A DNA stretch of 20,000 bases from Symbiodinium natans (GCA_905221605.1 CAJNDS010002490.1:740001-760000), one strand, 5' to 3'; shown: positions 1 to 8,913, numbered from the stretch's first letter. The notes: a model not told the origin generated them from the letters alone. Translations and numbers: made by a program.

Positions 1-43
1 AAACCCCCCAAAAAGGGAATAAGGGTACTACTGGGCATCCTAG
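1..43. repeat. FR3 element, truncated copy at window edge
   Basis: The first 43 bases resemble the end of the FR3 copy at 7990-8071: both have a C-run, an A-run, then AATAAGGG and a CTACT.TGGG stretch ending in TCCTAG. The rest of the element lies outside the window. The following 44-180 stretch holds nothing recognisable. Confidence 0.45.
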
Positions 44-180
44 GGTTTAAGGACTTAGGGATAGTGCTCAGGGACTCAAGACTTAAGGCTTCTGGACATA
101 GAGTTCAGGGCTTAGCAACTTCTTGAGCTTCGGGAGATAAGGTTTGTAGAGCTTAGGGACTGCTGCTTAAACACCCCAAG

Positions 181-307
181 CCCTAAACCCCAAACCCCAA
201 ACCCCAAACCCCAAACCCCAAACCCCAAACCCCCAACCCCAAACCCCAAACCCCAAACCCCCAACCCCCAACCCCAAACCCCAAACCCCAAACCCTAAAC
301 CCCAAAA
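181..307. repeat. CCCCAAA tandem array (telomere-like variant)
   Basis: About 17 units dominated by CCCCAAA with a few CCCTAAA and CCCCCAA variants. This is a homogenised variant of the CCCTAAA heptamer. The following stretch, 308-455, is a non-repetitive, GC-rich spacer. Confidence 0.9.
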
Positions 308-454
308 CCTGTGCCGAAAAACCTGAAATCCTAAACTCCCCAAGCCCTGTAAGGCCTTTCTTTCCAGTTTCCGGCCTCCGAACTCTCCGCCTTGGCGTCG
401 CCACGCGTGGCCAAGCCTTGCACCCCCTCAAGGCCTAAACCTGTGGGCTTGGGT

Positions 455-518
455 TCTAGGGTTTTAGGGTTTAGGGGTTGGGGTTAAAAGTTCAGGGCTT
501 CAGGGTTCTAGGGTTTGG
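455..518. repeat. Degenerate TTTAGGG-type tract
   Basis: Mixed TTTAGGG, TTGGGG and TTCAGGG-like units lead into the regular 8-bp array that follows. Orientation is opposite to the C-rich array at 181-307. Confidence 0.7.
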
Positions 519-520
519 GG

Positions 521-743
521 TTCTAGGGTTCTAGGGTTCTAGGGTTCTAGGGTTCTAGGGTTCTAGGGTTCTAGGGTTCTAGGGTTCTAGGGTTCTAGGG
601 TTCTAGGGTTCTAGGGTTCTAGGGTTCGAGGGTTCTAGGGTTCTAGGGTTCTAGGGTTCTAGGGTTCTAGGGTTCTAGGGTTCTAGGGTTCTAGGGTTCT
701 AGGGTTCTAGGGTTCTAGGGTTCTAGGGTTCTAGGGTTCTAGG
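521..743. repeat. TTCTAGGG tandem array, 27 copies
   Basis: Twenty-seven consecutive 8-bp units in constant phase, with one variant (TTCGAGGG near 626), then a partial unit. An octamer differing from the telomeric heptamer, kept almost perfect, points to local tandem amplification rather than fresh telomere addition. Degenerate TTTAGGG/TCTAGGG units continue to about 830. Confidence 0.95.
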
Positions 744-947
744 TTTTAGGGTTTAAGGTTCAGGGTCTAGGGCTTAGGGTCTAGGGTCTAGGGGTTTAGG
801 GTTACGGTTTTAGGGCATGGGGCCTCCGGCTTGGGCTCATGTCATGGCCAACACAAACACACTTCTTTGTACGGTGACCCCTAATAACCCTAATAGCTTT
901 AAATCCCCTACGCACCCCAGGAGCCCGAATAGCCCTAATAGCCCGAA

Positions 948-1313
948 AGCCTAAACCCTAAACCCTAAACCCTAAACCCCAAACGAAGGGTTTAGGAGCC
1001 CTAAAAACCCTCAACCCTAAACCCTAAGAGTCCTTAGAACCGTTCGGGTTTTGGTGGGAGGCAGGGTTGCAGGGCTTTCGGGTAGGTCGGATTTAGGGGC
1101 TCCAAAGCCCTAAGCCCTGCATTCCTTAAAGCTTTAAACGTTTCAGGGCTTTCGGGCTCTTGATGGCCTTCCTACGGTGCAGAGCGTGCCTTCAACCTCA
1201 AACCCCACATCTTGCGGGTTTCCTGGGGCTTTCCCAAACTGAGGGAAAAATTGGGGGGGCCCTAAACCCTAAGCTCTAAGCCCTAAACGCTAAACCCCAA
1301 ACCCTAAACCCAT
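948..1313. repeat. Scattered short CCCTAAA tracts with unique DNA
   Basis: Short CCCTAAA runs at about 952-982, 1013-1026 and 1258-1310 are separated by unique sequence without a believable reading frame. From 744 to 948 there are only decayed telomere-like units, then GCCCTAATAG-type repeats at about 880-950. Confidence 0.7.
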
Positions 1314-1493
1314 AGGCAACACCAAAACCCGTGAAGGCTCCGAACCACGATCCCAACCCAAGGAGTGATCCCAATCTGGGCATTCAGGGTACTGGGGTAT
1401 TGGGGCTACTAAGGGTGATTTGGGTTTTTATGGTTCTTGGTTATTCGGGTTCCCTAAACCGCGACCAGTTCTTGGGGAGCGTAGGATGCTTGG

Positions 1494-1616
1494 TACTTGG
1501 AGGTTCAGAGTACTGATAACCCAATTCTAACCGTACCTATAAGCCCTCTTAGTCCTCTAAGTAGGTGATAAGTAGACCTGTACTGGGGGTTCTCTAAGTA
1601 CCCATGAACCTCCACG
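1494..1616. mobile_element. FR1 foldback element, copy a (diverged)
   Basis: Starts TACTTGGAGGTTCAG and ends near a diverged CCATGAACCTCCA. The two halves are inverted copies with diverged middles, so the element would fold into one long hairpin. It is the short type (about 123 bp). There is no coding capacity, so it is a MITE-like non-autonomous element. Confidence 0.8.
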
Positions 1617-1806
1617 CACTTACTTCTCCAACCACCACGGAGAAAATTCCTAAACTTGATCATTCCTTCTAAAAAAAAAGAGAGGAAACCCAAAAAGAGC
1701 AAAGTTCAACTCTTGGCAAAAACAACGTCAGAGTGCAGCTTAGGAGTCACTCCAGGTCCCCGGGCCGATTGTGTGATTGTCCAAGTCCACCACCTTGGCC
1801 GGATGA

Positions 1807-1820
1807 GGGGGGGGGGGGGG
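1807..1820. repeat. G14 homopolymer
   Basis: Fourteen consecutive G lie nine bases before FR1 copy b. It could form a G-quadruplex and could also be an assembly length uncertainty. The 1617-1806 stretch before it shows nothing recognisable. Confidence 0.8.
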
Positions 1821-1828
1821 TTGAGGTG

Positions 1829-1978
1829 TACCTGGAGGTTCGTGGTACTTACTAACCAATTCTAACTGTACTGAACTTCTGCCCGTACTTGTAAGCATAT
1901 TAGGGCACTTAAGGAGGCTTATAAGTGGGTCAGAAGTACAGTTATACTTGGTTAATAAGTACCATGAACCTCCAAGTA
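1829..1978. mobile_element. FR1 foldback element, copy b
   Basis: Begins TACCTGGAGGTTCGTGG and ends CCATGAACCTCCAAGTA, a near-perfect terminal inverted repeat. At 150 bp it is the longest copy. Inner arms carry the family's AACCAATTCTAACTGTAC box, with its inverted partner diverged on the right. Confidence 0.9.
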
Positions 1979-2028
1979 GGGCTTACGGACCTTGGGCGGC
2001 TTTTTAGGGCTTAGGGTGTATGGGGGGT

Positions 2029-2066
2029 CTTAAACCCTAAACCCTAAACCCTAAACCCTAAACCCG
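2029..2066. repeat. CCCTAAA array, about 5 copies
   Basis: Perfect heptamers. They are followed by about 80-140 bp of mixed sequence with G-rich telomere-like words in the opposite orientation near 2105-2160. Confidence 0.9.
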
Positions 2067-2205
2067 GGGTCTCAGGGCTTGCGGGAGTCCATGTCTTTTG
2101 CGGGCTTGGGGTTTAGAGTCCTTGGCTTCGTAGCGTTCAACTTACTTAGGGTTTAGGATTTGGCGTTTTCGGGGCTTTAGGGCAGAGAGTTTAGGGGCTT
2201 TCGAA

Positions 2206-2298
2206 CCCTAAACCCTAAACCCTAAACCCTAAACCCTAAACCCTAAACCCTAAACCCTAAACCCTAAACCCTAAACCCTAAACCCTAAACCCTAAACC
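2206..2298. repeat. CCCTAAA array, 13 copies
   Basis: Thirteen perfect units in constant phase. A triple of TTTAGGGGC follows immediately at 2301-2327, then spacer, then the G-rich array at 2419. Confidence 0.95.
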
Positions 2299-2418
2299 TT
2301 AGGGGCTTTAGGGGCTTTAGGGGCTTTCGCGTTCAGGGAGTGAAGGGTTTACTTCGCTGGTTGCTCAATCCCAAAGAGTCCAATACTCGGCTTAGGAAGC
2401 AAGATGCCTCAAGCCAGG

Positions 2419-2500
2419 GTTTGGGGTTTAGGGTTTAGGGTTTAGGCTTTAGAGTTTAGGGTTTAGGGTTTAGGGTTCAGGGTTTAGGGTTTAGGTGTTA
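2419..2500. repeat. TTTAGGG array, degenerate
   Basis: About eleven TTTAGGG-type units including TTCAGGG and TTTAGAG variants, opposite in orientation to the array ending at 2298. Confidence 0.9.
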
Positions 2501-2597
2501 GGGCTGGCTCTAGATAGGGAACACAGGATTTCAGCCACATTCCTTGAGTACCCCTTAGGTACCCTTTCGCTCTTCCCACCACTCTTGATCACAAAGT

Positions 2598-2694
2598 GAC
2601 CCTAAACCCTAAACCCTAAACCCGAAACACAAAACCCTGAACCTTGAACCTTAAAACCTTAAACCCTAAACCCTAAACCCTAAACCCTTGCACC
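2598..2694. repeat. CCCTAAA tract, interrupted
   Basis: Two short runs of perfect heptamers enclose degenerate ACCTTGAACCTT-type units. Between 2501 and 2597 the sequence is unique with no gene signal. Confidence 0.85.
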
Positions 2695-2827
2695 AAAGAG
2701 CCCAATAACCAGGGTCTCAGGGTTTTAGGGGGTTCAATTGATAACCCAGCTTCAGGGCCCTTATAACTCTACTTGTAACTACAGGGCCCCTCTTTGTACG
2801 TGGCATGTAGAGTTTATAGCCTTTTTC

Positions 2828-2934
2828 TCTGGGCCCAATACCCCTCAATTAAGGAATCTACCTTAAATTTTGTAGAGGTCCTTCATATGATTCAAGGTAT
2901 GTTCCATATTTGAGGTGTTTTGGGCCCTGTGGGT
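2828..2934. mobile_element. FR2 foldback element, diverged copy
   Basis: Left end reads CTCTGGGCCCAATACCCC, and the right end carries the inverted GGTGTTTTGGGCC followed by TGTGGG. Inner arms hold AATTAAGGAAT and its diverged partner. The pattern matches the better copies at 4485 and 9887. Confidence 0.65.
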
Positions 2935-3699
2935 GCACCTTAGATTATTGTTTTAAGGGATCCTTAATCTGATTTCAGGCATACTCCCGTTTCAAGGTGT
3001 ATTGATTGGGCTTTAGGGTTTAGGGCGCGAGTCTCGGGTTTACCCCCCACTTCTGGCTTTGGGATGTAGGTGTCTCCTTCAGCAATGGAACTGCCCGCAC
3101 TGTTCCGACAGGAACTGAGGGTTACGTCGCTCGGTGCCAGAAACAATAAGGCTACGACATGAATCCCTGAACATCAAGCTAGAAAACCCTCGGTTTAGAG
3201 TTTCGGGTTTAGGGTTTAGGGCATAGGGCTTAGGGTTTAGGGCTCGACTCCAGTTTCTCAAGTACAGAATTGTGTTCTGGTGGCCTGAGCATCTATGAGC
3301 CCAGGTTTAGGGCAGCATCAGCAGGCAGGGAACTGCACCTTCTTCCGAAAGGAAGCTTCACCCCAGACTCGCATGCACCAAGGTCCACAACCCAAAGTCC
3401 CCGCCTCAGACCACCAAGATGACGGTTTGGCTACGATTCTCTATGGAAGGGCTCTAGAACTGAAGGTCTTCAAGGGTTTAAGATAGGCCCAAAGCCCTGC
3501 GAATCTTCCAAGCACTCCGAACCCTCCAAAACCTCTCATACCTTGGCTGCACTTAGGAGGGTAGCTATTAAATTAAATTTTCTAGCTGCCTTACTAGGAA
3601 ACCCAATAAACCCCAAAAAGGCTAAGGATCTAAAGCTACAGTAAAGCCCGGCCCCACAAAGATACCCCCGCGAACCGTCAACCCTAAACACCGAACCCG
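2935..3699. other. Unique DNA without a recognisable gene
   Basis: Contains short TTTAGGG words at about 3010-3025 and 3190-3242. Short open frames on both strands, such as 3295-3486, have no recognisable domain. Nothing can be assigned. Confidence 0.6.
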
Positions 3700-3953
3700 A
3701 ACTTGGTCGCCCAGTACTTGGAGGTTCATGGTACTTATTAACCAATTGTAACTGCACTTATAACCCACTTATAAGCCCCTTAAGTGCCCTAATATGGCTA
3801 TAAGTACAGTTATAAGTACAGTTAGAATTGGTTAGTAAGTACCATGAACCTCCAAGTAACCATATTATCATGAGGGTACCCTTTTTTGGGCGTTGGCGAC
3901 TCAGCACGGGAACCTTGAACCAAGAACAGTGAAAGTGGAAGGGGTAAGACCCT
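3700..3953. mobile_element. FR3 element copy A, interrupted by FR1 copy c
   Basis: Left part ends GGTCGCCCAG at 3714 and continues after the FR1 insertion with ACCATATTATCATGAGGG at 3859. Copy B at 16950 has the same words joined, CCCAGTAACCATATTA, and so represents the uninterrupted state. The right limit is uncertain because FR1 copy d begins at 3955. Confidence 0.7.
3715..3858. mobile_element. FR1 foldback element, copy c (best preserved)
   Basis: Arms of roughly 50 bp are almost perfect inverted copies. Both begin TACTTGGAGGTTCATGG, run through GTACTTA and an AACCAATT box, and reach GTACTTATAAC. The centre is a short AT-rich turn. It is nested in FR3 copy A, and the TA at each end is the duplicated target. 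Confidence 0.95.
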
Positions 3954-3954
3954 A

Positions 3955-4078
3955 TACTTGGAGGTTCATGGTACTATAACTGTACGTATAGCCCACATAT
4001 AAGCCCCCTGACGTGCCTATAAGTACAGTTATAGGTACAGTTGCAATTGGTTAAAAGGGAACCGTGAACGTCCAAGTA
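3955..4078. mobile_element. FR1 foldback element, copy d
   Basis: TACTTGGAGGTTCATGG on the left and an inverted, slightly mutated ACCGTGAACGTCCAAGTA on the right; 124 bp. It lies 96 bp from copy c in the same orientation class, although the family is nearly symmetric. Confidence 0.92.
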
Positions 4079-4181
4079 TACCCCGACACCTGGAGTCCGA
4101 AAAAGCCCCGTCTCCAGTCACTGAGGACATCACCACGTAGAGGGCGGAAGCCACCATGGAACCAAAGGCAATGTGAGAGTA

Positions 4182-4228
4182 CCTGAGGGTTTAGGGTTTA
4201 GGGTTAGGTTTTAGGGTTTAGGATTAAG
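4182..4228. repeat. Short TTTAGGG tract
   Basis: About six units with one 6-bp variant. The surrounding 4079-4181 and 4229-4484 stretches are unique with no supported gene. Confidence 0.85.
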
Positions 4229-4484
4229 GACACAGATCACCCCAGAAAGAAGTCATAGTCCACGGGGAACAAAAACCAACCTGCTTTCCGGATGACAGGG
4301 GTCATGGGGTTCACATAAGCTTTAGAGGGCTTGCAGGGTCTTAGGGTTTATAGGGTGCTGAGGATGTATAGGGTGTATCCCCAAGCCAAACCCCGAAGCC
4401 GTATTCCCTGAACCCGAACCCTCGACCCGAAACCCTAAATCCCTGACCGCTTGGTGGGTGAAGGGCTGATAAGTAGATGCAGAC

Positions 4485-4589
4485 GTACCCAGAGACCCCA
4501 ATACCCCTTGATTGAGGAACATACCTTAAACCACTGAACGATCCCAAAGTATCATTCCTCAAGTAAGGGGTATTGGGCTCTTTGGGTAC
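4485..4589. mobile_element. FR2 foldback element
   Basis: Terminal inverted repeats: left GTACCCAGAGACCCC then AATACCCC; right GGGGTATTGGGC then TCTTTGGGTAC. Inner arms TTGAGGAA-like are also inverted. The element is 105 bp, has no coding capacity, and is MITE-like. Confidence 0.85.
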
Positions 4590-4714
4590 AAACCGTAACT
4601 ACTAGGATGGCCCTCGAAACCCTCTGAAAAATATTCTTAAATCTGATCCTCTCAAACCCAAGAAGGGAAGATACAACACATCCCCGAGGGCCTTCCTTGA
4701 TTATGATGAGGTAG

Positions 4715-4789
4715 CCTAAACCCTAAACCCTAAACCCTAAACCCTAAACCCTAAAACCCTAAAACCCTCAACCCTCAACCCTAAACGAT
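4715..4789. repeat. CCCTAAA array with variants
   Basis: About five perfect heptamers, then CCCTAAAA and CCCTCAA variants. A GC-rich unique spacer, 4790-4917, follows. Confidence 0.9.
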
Positions 4790-4917
4790 ATACGAGGAAC
4801 TAGACTTCGAGATCTAGGTAAACCCCAAGCCCCACACTGGCGCGGACGGCCATGATTTCCGGCGTCTTGCTTCGGCGGAGCTCAGGCTGTGGTGCGGCAA
4901 GGGCGGATCTGAATGAA

Positions 4918-5013
4918 GGGTGAAGGGTTTAGGGTTTAGGGTTTAGGGCTTAGGGTTTAGGGCTTAGGGCTTAGGGCTTAGGGTTTAGGGTCTAGGGTTT
5001 AGGGTTTAGGGTT
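4918..5013. repeat. TTTAGGG / CTTAGGG array
   Basis: About 13 units, mostly TTTAGGG with interspersed CTTAGGG and one TCTAGGG, in opposite orientation to the preceding C-rich array. Confidence 0.9.
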
Positions 5014-5111
5014 GGTCCCATCAGAAGTCGCTGGCCATGAGCGCAAGCCCTATAAGCCCCAATTCGTAGGGATTTTGTATTGCTAGCATGCAATCGGGGT
5101 GAGGCGGGGCC

Positions 5112-5131
5112 GGGGGGGGGGGGGGGGGGGG
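5112..5131. repeat. G20 homopolymer
   Basis: Twenty consecutive G lie about 100 bp beyond the stop codon of the ankyrin gene, so within or near its 3' region. This would be a C-run in the transcript. Exact length may be unreliable. Confidence 0.85.
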
Positions 5132-5226
5132 CGTGGTACCAACACGCGACAAGGAACCATATGTACCCCCACCTTTTATATCCCTAAACCTCATACACAA
5201 AGCCTTCGTCTGAACCGCCCTTCACA

Positions 5227-6642
5227 TCAGGCCTTGCGCAGCGCCAGCAAGGCAGCCTCCGGAAGTCCCTCAGCCACATCCAGCGCCGTGCGGCCTTCGA
5301 TGTCGGCTACGTGTGCATCCGCCCTGGCCTCCAAAAGGCACCGCATGGTCCGCCAGTGGCCGTTGCAAGATGCCAAGTGCAGGGCCGTCGAGCGAAGGCT
5401 GCTGATGGCAGCAAGGTTCGCCCTGGCTCCTAGCAGCAGGCACGCAACCTCGACATGGCCCTCTCGACATGCCAGGTGCAGAGGTGTGAGGCCTTCGAGG
5501 CCCACCGCCTCCTTGTCGAGCCCGGCTTGCAACAGCAAGTCCACCACCTCCAGGCCACCGACCAAAGATGCCACATGAAGAGGTGTAAAGCCTTCTTCGC
5601 TGGTTGCGTCCTGCCTCGCTCCAGCTGACAGTAGTACACCTGCAGACTCCTTGCAGCAGTTCTGGGCTGCCACATGAAGGGCTGAGAAGCCACGCTGGGC
5701 AGCTGCATCCGGGTCGAGTCCCACTCGTAACAGCAACTTCACGACCTCCGCATGGTTTTCGCCACAAGCCAAGTGAAGAGCCGTGCACCCTTGGCAGTCG
5801 ACAGCATCCTGGTGAACCCTGGCCTCCAGAAGCAGGCAGGCCGCTTCCAGCCGGCCACACTGCGACGCAAAATGCAGAGCCGTGGCGCCGTCGGTATTCC
5901 TGACTGTAGTTCCTAAAACTAAAAGCAGGGAATTTGGGACTAGCGAACTAGGCAGAACTACACTAAGCCCATCCTCCCCTCACAAAACCCTGCAAGTGTT
6001 TCTGCAACGAAACAAACTCCCCCCAAGATTCGCCGCGGCTACATCGGCTCTGGCCTCCAAAAGCAAAGCTACAGCTTCCACGGCACCCGACGCGGCTGCA
6101 CAGTGAAGGGCCGTGGAGCCACGTGGCATCTTGGCCTGCTTGTCCGCACCGGCCTCCAGAAGAACACGCATGACGTCCACCCAGCCGCGGCGGGATGCCT
6201 CGTGAAGGGCTGTGCAGCCATCGCTGTCCACCGCATCCTTGTCGGCCCCTGCCTCCATCAGCAGGTGCACGGCTTCGACGTGGCCCGCCTCCGCTGCCCT
6301 GGTAAGGGGCGTCGTGCCGCATCCGTCTGCCAAGTTCGGATCCTGCGGCCGCTGCAGCAATGCCTCAAGCTCAGACAGATCTCCAGCCTCTGCCGCCATT
6401 GTGAGCTCCAGCTTTTGCTCCATCGTTGCGCCGGCGAAGGGTAGTAGAACCAGCTGAAGCTCCAGAGGTGAATCTAAGCTGACGTCGTCGCTCAGAGCCG
6501 TGTCGTGGTGCAGAAGCCTCTGCCGAAAGCGCGGAAGGCCGGTGGCCCCGCGCAAGTGTCGCTTTAAGTGTCGCACGTCAACGAGGTCCTGGACGGGCAA
6601 GGCGGCCAAGTCTTCCCCAGAAGCCATTCGCACGCGCAACAT
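5227..6642 (-). CDS. Ubiquitin-like domain plus ankyrin-repeat protein, two exons
   Basis: Joined exons 6642-6032 and 5899-5227 encode 427 residues. Residues 1-69 look like a ubiquitin-like fold: they open with MLRVRMASGE, carry a central GLPRFRQRLL segment and end in LELQLVLLP. Residues about 74-427 form roughly nine complete 33-residue ankyrin repeats plus N- and C-terminal half repeats, with recurring G-TALH and LLEAGAD motifs. Ankyrin arrays are protein-binding scaffolds; the partner and cell location cannot be read from the sequence. No signal peptide or membrane segment is visible. The ATG at 6642 is preferred because the domain begins there. An in-frame ATG at 6681 would add 13 residues, and an in-frame TAG lies at 6688-6690. 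The TGA stop is at 5229-5227. Both exons are GC-rich and frame-intact, so the gene appears functional. No neighbouring gene is recognisable. The ubiquitin-like call is by pattern only; the ankyrin call is secure. Confidence 0.88.
5900..6031 (-). other. 132-bp intron of the ankyrin gene, GA-AG boundaries
   Basis: Exon 1 read straight through reaches a stop near 5980 and loses the ankyrin pattern, while exon 2 is open upstream of 5772 with good ankyrin sequence. Joining 6032 to 5899 restores an exact-length repeat, AAANTDGATALH, with Ala204 split 2+1. The intron then starts GAATCTTG and ends ACAGTCAG, with exon 2 starting GAATACC. GAAT therefore occurs at both junctions, so the cut may slide by up to four bases, but only the GA-AG reading uses the AG acceptor followed by G. 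GC and GA donors are known in Symbiodinium-type dinoflagellates. A cDNA has not been seen. Confidence 0.75.
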
Positions 6643-6699
6643 CCCCGGCCGACTTGGCCAGCTACCCCTGTCGATTTGCATATCTATCTATCTATCTGT
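6643..6699 (-). promoter_or_regulatory. 5' leader of the ankyrin gene
   Basis: Between the chosen ATG and the simple-repeat block lie fewer than 60 bp, including four TATC units (6680-6697). Several AG dinucleotides here could accept a trans-spliced leader, which dinoflagellate mRNAs generally use. No TATA box is visible and no leader sequence is encoded here. This is a region of interest rather than a defined site. Confidence 0.25.
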
Positions 6700-7023
6700 A
6701 GTATGTATGTGTGTATAGACAAGTACATCTACATCGACATACACATGCACATGCACACGTACGTCTACTTACACACAACACACATACACACATACACACA
6801 TACACACATACACACATACACACATACACACATACACACATACACACATACGCACATACGCACATACCTGCATACATACAAACATACATACAAACATACA
6901 TACAAACATACATACAAACATACATACATACATAAACATATACATAAACATATGCATATACATGTACATATACATATACATATACACATAGAAATATACA
7001 TACGCATATAGGCATATACATAT

Positions 7024-7056
<33 letters not shown>

Positions 7057-7455
7057 TATACATACGTACATACATACATACAGACACACACACACACATA
7101 CACACATACACACACACACATGCAGGCATGCATACATACATATACATACATATACATACATATATACATACATACATACATACATACATACATACATACA
7201 TACATACATACATACATACATACATACATACATACATACATACATACATACATACACATATACATAAATATATGCATATACATGTACATATACATATACA
7301 CATAAAAATATACATATGCATAGGCATATACATATACATATACACATACACATACTCATACATATACATACGTACATACATACATACAGACACACACATA
7401 CACACATACACACACACACACATGCAGGCATGCATACATACATACACGCATACAT
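6700..7455. repeat. CACATA/CATACA microsatellite with internal duplication
   Basis: Continuous CACATA, TACA and ACATAT repeats. The long open frames seen across it (over 200 codons on either strand) are products of the repeat and are not genes. A composite stretch at about 6945-7136 recurs at about 7265-7440, including the marker TGCAGGCATGCATAC at 7121 and 7423. Confidence 0.95.
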
Positions 7456-7603
7456 ACATTACATTACATTACATTACATTACATTACATTACATTACATT
7501 ACATTACATTACATTACATTACATTACATTACATTACATTACATTACATTACATTACATTACATTACATTACATTACATTACATTACATTACATTACATT
7601 ACA
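7456..7603. repeat. ATTAC pentanucleotide array, about 29 copies
   Basis: Perfect 5-bp units with no visible variants, abruptly bounded by the tetranucleotide tract on the left and unique sequence on the right. The lack of variation suggests recent expansion. Confidence 0.95.
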
Positions 7604-7648
7604 TACACCTAGTAGAGAGTAGAATACGAAATAAGTATCAACATGAAT

Positions 7649-7686
7649 ATGCATATATATATATATATATACACTTATATATATAT

Positions 7687-7725
<39 letters not shown>

Positions 7726-7748
7726 GACAAATATATATATATATATAT
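7649..7748. repeat. (AT)n and CATATA microsatellite
   Basis: TA runs enclose a CATATA hexamer run, very AT-rich. It ends the 1-kb simple-sequence block and is followed directly by TTTAGGG-like words. Confidence 0.9.
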
Positions 7749-7989
7749 GTCGTTTAGGGCTTAGGGTTTAAGGTTCAGGTTTAAGGTTTATGGTTCAGAG
7801 TTACATACCCCGCGTGGTGTTTTCAAGATTCCTTCCTTCCACCTGCCGCCACACAAACCGAGACAGCCACAGGCCAGGAGGGGGGTTAGGGTTTAAGGTT
7901 CAGTATTTCAGGGTTAAGAGTTTAGGGCAAGGTTTACGGTTTGCGGTGCCCTCCCCTGCTTCTCTGCTAGACCCAAGAGTTACCTCGGA

Positions 7990-8071
7990 ATGCAAAAGGC
8001 ACCCTTTTGAGGGGTTTATAAGGGATCCTAAACCCCAAAAAAAGGCAATAAGGGCCTACTCTGGGTCCTAG
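7990..8071. mobile_element. FR3 element, copy D
   Basis: Shares AAGGCACCCTTTT, TTTATAAGGGA and the terminal GGGCCTACTCTGGGTCCT pattern with copies B and C. The left terminus is not clear. Confidence 0.5.
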
Positions 8072-8438
8072 TAAGGCTCCCGTTTTAGGGCTTTAGGGCT
8101 CTGGAGGGTCTTGGCCTGGGAACGCTGAGACAAAGGCTGCAAGGCTACACTGAGGAGGAATCGAAACGAGATTAGGGTTTAGGGTTTAGGTTTAGGGTTT
8201 AGGGTTCATCCCCGGATAGAACGGTGGATTGGGGGATTCCGATATTAGGGGCACCTTATGATAAGGGAATCCTATTTTTTTGGGGGGGGCTATTCTTGGG
8301 GTCCTTTTCTTTTGTTGAATCCCCATGGCGCAACAGATGCCAATGCAAGCAGCAGGACAGAGTGGGTGGATAATCCGGCCCTGCCTCAGTCCTGAACCCC
8401 GAAACAAAAGTCCATGGGCTATAAAGGGTTGTACATAC
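8072..8438. other. Intergenic DNA, short TTTAGGG tract
   Basis: TTTAGGG units at 8173-8205 sit in otherwise unique sequence. Two overlapping minus-strand frames at 8192-8488 have no recognisable domain and include simple-sequence runs. Not called as genes. Confidence 0.6.
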
Positions 8439-8491
8439 ACCGGTTCTACATGCATCCATCGATTTTGACCGGTTCTGCATGCACCCATCGA
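8439..8491. repeat. 29-bp direct tandem duplication
   Basis: ACCGGTTCTACATGCAT at 8439 recurs as ACCGGTTCTGCATGCA at 8468, each followed by CCATCGA. Two copies with three or four differences. Confidence 0.85.
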
Positions 8492-8533
8492 AACTTACAT
8501 GAGGGTTTAGGGAACTAACCCCAGCAAGCCCTC

Positions 8534-8596
8534 AACCCTAAGCCCTAAACCCTAAACCCTAGACCCTCCCTAAACCCTAAATCCTCAACTAAACCC
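8534..8596. repeat. CCCTAAA tract, degenerate
   Basis: A few heptamers with CCCTAGA and shortened variants, together with a repeated CAGCAAGCCCTCAACCCT phrase (8522 and 8593). The 8597-8913 stretch after it shows nothing recognisable. Confidence 0.8.
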
Positions 8597-8913
8597 AGCA
8601 AGCCCTCAACCCTGGACGCCGAGCCCTCGCACATCATGTCTGCAGGGACGAACTCCGAATTTGTGTCCTGCAAGCTTCCCCGAGACAGCCAGGGGATTGA
8701 GGGGCTCTTAATCTTATTCCCCTATACAACCCCTATTACATACCTTATACAGTCCCTACATACATAAGTAGCCCCCCCACAGAACCCCTAAATAACCCCC
8801 AAGCTCCCTCATAAGGGTCCCTCCAATCGTCTCTTGACAGTGATTCAGGGGGCCAGGCTCAAAATCCCGAATGCCCTTCAACCCTTAGTTGCAAAGAGGG
8901 GAAAACTCGAAAG

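Noticed and set aside
183-431. 82-codon minus-strand frame with GLGFGVWGLGFGV repeats
   Set aside because: Produced by the CCCCAAA array. No domain and no coding composition.
181-745. CRISPR array
   Set aside because: Units of 7-8 bp are contiguous, with no spacers of constant length between repeats of 20 bp or more. The genome is eukaryotic in character.
5099-5903. Plus-strand and alternate-frame ORFs over the ankyrin gene
   Set aside because: Shadows of a GC-rich coding strand. Only the minus frame gives ankyrin repeats, and it continues across the intron.
6692-7622. Several long open frames (up to 255 codons) rich in Tyr-Val-Cys-Met or His-Thr-Tyr
   Set aside because: They are translations of TACA, CACATA and ATTAC repeats, open on both strands simultaneously.
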